A DNA stretch of 24,970 nt from positions 1 to 24,970 of the forward strand of contig CAUDDP010000026.1 in NCBI GenBank assembly GCA_958448395.1, given 5' to 3'. The stretch is from an uncultured Oscillospiraceae bacterium (GTDB lineage Bacteria > Bacillota > Clostridia > Oscillospirales > Ruminococcaceae). This document shows positions 22,707-24,970 of the stretch, one piece after another. The notes below the pieces were generated by a model. The model ran no database searches and had not been told where the DNA came from. It saw only the letters and a list, made by a program, of their open reading frames with translations. The translations under genes and the position numbers were made by a program. Numbering within the stretch: position 1 is the stretch's first letter; every line of letters starts with the position of its first letter.

Positions 22707-24664
22707 AACAAATTACCATTGCAAAGTCTGCCGGCTTCTGCTTCGGCGTTGACCGTGCAGTGCGGATGACCTATGAAGCACTGGAACACTATGCCCATGT
22801 TGCCACGCTGGGGCCGATTATTCATAATCAGACAGTTGTGGATGATCTCTGCCATAAAGGGGCTCGCATTATTGATGATGTTGCAGAACTGCACCCAGGA
22901 GAATGCATTGTCATCCGCTCCCATGGTGTCAGCAAACAGGTGGAGAATGCCATCACCGCTGCTGGGAATCCTTGTATCAATGCCACCTGTCCATTTGTAT
23001 CAAAAATCCATAAAATTGTAGAGAAACATACAAGCCAAGGCGATTATATCTTAATTGCAGGAGATAAAAACCATCCCGAAGTACAAGCGATTGTCGGACA
23101 TTGCAGAGAAAACTGCACCGTTTTCGCAGATTCGGCAGCCCTCGCCCATTTTTTTAAAACAAATTATAAAATTTTAAAAAAAAAGCTTGCAATTGTTGCC
23201 CAAACAACGTATAATATATTAGTATGGGAAAGGTGTATGGCGTTGCTTCCCAGCGACGACCCGAACATTATGGTGTATGATACTATCTGCCATGCAACGC
23301 AAGTGCGGCAGTCAGATGCGGATAAATTATCCCGTGATTCCGATTTCATGATTGTAGTGGGCGGCAAGCACAGTTCTAATACTGTCAAGCTGTTCGATGT
23401 CTGCAAACGGAATTGCAGGTCTTATCATATTGAAACGGCGGACGAGCTTTACACTTTAAACCTATGTAATGCGAAAAAAATCGGCATTACCGCCGGCGCG
23501 TCCACACCGGCACACATCATTAAGGAGGTAGAATCGACAATGAGCGAAATTATGGAACAGCACGATGAAGAGGACATCAATTTTGCGGAGGCACTGGATC
23601 AGTCCTTCAAAAAAATACATAAAGGGGAAAAAGTCAAGGGCACTGTGGCAGCTGTGAACAACACCGAAGCAATTGTGGACACCGGTACGAAGTACACGGG
23701 CTATGTGCCGCTTGCAGAACTGACAGATGATCCGAGCCTGAAGCCAGCTGATGTGGTTAATGTTGGTGACGAACTGGATTTGATTGTCATTCAGACAAAT
23801 GATCAGGATGGCACTGCTACCCTCTCCAAGAAGAAAGTAGACGAGCAGAAGGGCTTTGAAGAAATCGTACAGGCCAAGGAAGAGAACACCGTTCTGGAAG
23901 GTACCGTTCAGAGCGTTGTCAAAGGCGGCATTATCGTTGCTTACGCTGGCGTACGGGTCTTCATTCCGGCTTCCCAAAGTGGTCTGCCGAGAGGTGCTGA
24001 ACTGGACAGCCTGGTAAAGACCAAGGTTCACTTCTTGATTCTGGAAGTCAACGAGCACAGAAGAAGAGCCGTTGGTTCTATCCGTGCCGTACAGAAGGCT
24101 GAAAAAGAAGCTGCTAAGGCAAAGTTCTGGGAAACAGCAGAAGTGGGTGCAACCTACAAGGGTGAAGTCAAGTCTCTGACCAGCTACGGTGCATTTGTAG
24201 ATTTGGGTGGCATTGACGGTATGGTTCACATTTCAGAACTGTCCTGGAAGCGGATTAAGCATCCGAGTGAAGTGGTAAAGGTTGGAGATTTGATCGAAGT
24301 TTACATTAAGGAACTGGATCAGGACAGCAACCGGATTTCTCTGGGTTACAAGAAAACAGAGGACAATCCATGGGAAAAATTCAAGGCAAATTACCAGATT
24401 GGTGATGTCATTGATGCAACTATCGTATCCATCACACCGTTTGGTGCATTTGCACAGATCATTGACGGCGTAGACGGTCTGATTCACATTTCTCAGCTGG
24501 CTGACAAGCGGGTAGAAAACGTAAAGGATATTGTCTCCATCGGCGATGTTGTCAAGGTAAAGATTATTGACATTGATATTGACAATAAGCGGATCAGCAT
24601 TTCCATGCGGGCTCTGCTGGAAGACAGCGATGACGAGGCAGAAGAGGAAGAAGACGCTGAATAA
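22703..24664 (+). CDS. ispH: IspH-S1 fusion: HMBPP reductase joined to 30S ribosomal protein S1
   Basis: One 653-aa frame joins two proteins. Residues 1-279 are IspH, the [4Fe-4S] enzyme making IPP and DMAPP from HMBPP in the last MEP step: cluster Cys C13, C96 and C196 are present, with conserved H41, H74, H124, E126 and the GASTP block (265-269). Residues 280-653 are S1, with four OB-fold repeats at about 307-377, 396-461, 483-550 and 566-636. The last two are the most typical (SYGAFVDLGGIDGMVHISEL and PFGAFAQIIDGVDGLIHISQ). An acidic tail (641-653) ends the protein. The fusion is known in Clostridia. In-frame ATG 23540 follows TAAGGAGGT by 11 nt and could yield free S1. The gene closes the long operon before a strong terminator. 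Confidence 0.96.
   Translation: MKQITIAKSAGFCFGVDRAVRMTYEALEHYAHVATLGPIIHNQTVVDDLCHKGARIIDDVAELHPGECIVIRSHGVSKQVENAITAAGNPCINATCPFVSKIHKIVEKHTSQGDYILIAGDKNHPEVQAIVGHCRENCTVFADSAALAHFFKTNYKILKKKLAIVAQTTYNILVWERCMALLPSDDPNIMVYDTICHATQVRQSDADKLSRDSDFMIVVGGKHSSNTVKLFDVCKRNCRSYHIETADELYTLNLCNAKKIGITAGASTPAHIIKEVESTMSEIMEQHDEEDINFAEALDQSFKKIHKGEKVKGTVAAVNNTEAIVDTGTKYTGYVPLAELTDDPSLKPADVVNVGDELDLIVIQTNDQDGTATLSKKKVDEQKGFEEIVQAKEENTVLEGTVQSVVKGGIIVAYAGVRVFIPASQSGLPRGAELDSLVKTKVHFLILEVNEHRRRAVGSIRAVQKAEKEAAKAKFWETAEVGATYKGEVKSLTSYGAFVDLGGIDGMVHISELSWKRIKHPSEVVKVGDLIEVYIKELDQDSNRISLGYKKTEDNPWEKFKANYQIGDVIDATIVSITPFGAFAQIIDGVDGLIHISQLADKRVENVKDIVSIGDVVKVKIIDIDIDNKRISISMRALLEDSDDEAEEEEDAE
23187..23215 (+). 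promoter_or_regulatory. Promoter-like sequence inside the IspH half of the fusion
   Basis: TTGCAA at 23187-23192, a 17-bp spacer, and TATAAT at 23210-23215, in a locally AT-rich part of the coding sequence about 330 bp before the internal start at 23540. Confidence 0.4.
23522..23542 (+). promoter_or_regulatory. Internal Shine-Dalgarno and ATG at the IspH/S1 junction
   Basis: GGAGG at 23524-23528 stands 11 nt before ATG 23540, in frame with the fusion, exactly where the S1 part begins (MSEIMEQHDEEDINFAEALD). The SD falls on codons for the conserved IspH C-terminal KEV, so part of it is coding necessity. Confidence 0.55.
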
Positions 24665-24688
24665 AGCTTTCTTATTTCATTGCAAAAC

Positions 24689-24725
24689 AAAAACCGGTAT
24701 GGGACATAGTCTATACCGGTTTTTC
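24689..24725 (+). terminator. Intrinsic terminator after ispH/S1
   Basis: AAAAACCGGTAT (24689-24700) pairs perfectly with ATACCGGTTTTT (24713-24724) around a 12-nt loop, giving a 12-bp stem with a built-in T-run. Confidence 0.93.
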
Positions 24726-24736
24726 TATTTCTAAAC

Positions 24737-24790
24737 CACGGAAATCCATTTTTGTATTTTCTCTCACGAATACTGGTCTCACCTCCGCCG
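24737..24790. repeat. Dispersed repeat copy B
   Basis: The first 20 bases (24737-24756) are identical to 2469-2488 and the next 30 or so are clearly similar. Unlike copy A it lacks the closing inverted arm; its minus-strand frame reads ERKYKNGFPWF. Confidence 0.65.
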
Positions 24791-24923
24791 GCAGAATCGC
24801 TTCGCTGTCTGCCTGTGTCCGCTGTCCGCCGTTGTACAAACTTATACCCTTGCTCCCCTAATTTTTTGTATTCCATATTGTTTTGCTTTTTAGGAGGCGA
24901 ACAGCGGCAACCTATTATTACAG

Positions 24924-24952
24924 TTGTAAAAAAGCAAAAAGTATGTTATAAT
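24924..24952 (+). promoter_or_regulatory. Promoter pointing out of the window
   Basis: TTGTAA at 24924-24929, a 17-bp spacer with an extended TG, and TATAAT at 24947-24952. A gene beginning beyond the right edge is expected. Confidence 0.65.
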
Positions 24953-24970
24953 AAAAAATGGTGATGAAAA

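Larger units (their letters stand above)
24665..24970. other. Right-edge intergenic region
   Basis: These 306 bases hold the ispH/S1 terminator, dispersed repeat copy B, and a promoter at 24924-24952. A minus-strand frame covers the repeat and continues into the S1 gene, and it looks like a by-product of both. No gene is supported. Confidence 0.6.

Noticed and set aside
23462..24229. 255-aa minus-strand ORF inside ispH/S1
   Set aside because: It is fully antisense to a strongly conserved gene and has Cys/Phe/Ile-rich antisense composition.
24493..24876. 127-aa minus-strand ORF over the dispersed repeat and S1 gene end
   Set aside because: About half of it is antisense to the S1 acidic tail and the rest lies in the repeat and terminator. 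There is no ribosome site.
1..24970. CRISPR array, tRNA, rRNA, prophage or insertion sequence
   Set aside because: No spaced palindromic repeats, cloverleaf sequences, integrase or transposase motifs were seen. The only tandem repeat is the in-frame 39-bp coding repeat.

Overview
The window looks like chromosomal DNA from a low-to-moderate GC Clostridia member, most likely Ruminococcaceae/Oscillospiraceae (Ruminococcus-like). The grounds are strong AGGAGG-type ribosome binding sites, several consensus sigma-A promoters (TTGACA / 17 bp / TATAAT), occasional TTG and GTG starts, the cmk-plsC-ispH/rpsA gene order with IspH fused to ribosomal protein S1, and a TepA-FtsK/SpoIIIE pair. The genus is inferred; no rRNA or tRNA gene is present to confirm it. 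Nearly everything is housekeeping. I see no prophage, insertion sequence, CRISPR array, toxin gene or secondary-metabolite cluster.

Layout. (1) 1-4321, mostly minus strand: a partial disordered protein ending at the window edge in 39-bp tandem repeats, rlmB upstream of it, a small C-terminally anchored protein, a gene-free stretch carrying a dispersed repeat, and an SGNH sialate-O-acetylesterase-like enzyme. (2) 4400-8909, plus strand: a flavin reductase transcribed divergently from the esterase, an immunity-like orphan, a secreted LolA-like protein, and a TPR protein / small membrane ORF / NUDIX cluster. Two genes here end in near-identical hairpins with compensatory changes. (3) 9077-12941, minus strand: an apparent operon YcxB-like membrane protein - lepA - zinc-ribbon membrane protein - hemW, preceded by a short coding-like ORF without a normal start codon. 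(4) 13527-24664, plus strand: about 11 kb of closely spaced or overlapping genes, tepA - ftsK/spoIIIE - ygiQ - ComEC-like metallo-hydrolase - DUF3006 - BaiN-like flavoprotein - cmk - plsC - ispH/S1, closed by a strong terminator. A promoter at the right edge points to a gene beyond the window.

How it works together. Block 4 joins chromosome translocation (FtsK), membrane proteolysis (TepA), nucleotide and lipid precursor supply (Cmk, PlsC), isoprenoid synthesis (IspH) and translation (S1). Block 3 joins translation (EF4) with heme or radical-SAM maturation (HemW). The items most worth checking are the relic SD, start and promoter inside the IspH-S1 fusion, the paired direct repeats in the divergent esterase/flavin reductase promoter region, the covarying twin hairpins, the dispersed repeat shared by 2.47 kb and 24.74 kb, a 100-bp nested inverted-repeat element beside hemW, and two unannotated coding-like stretches near 13 kb.
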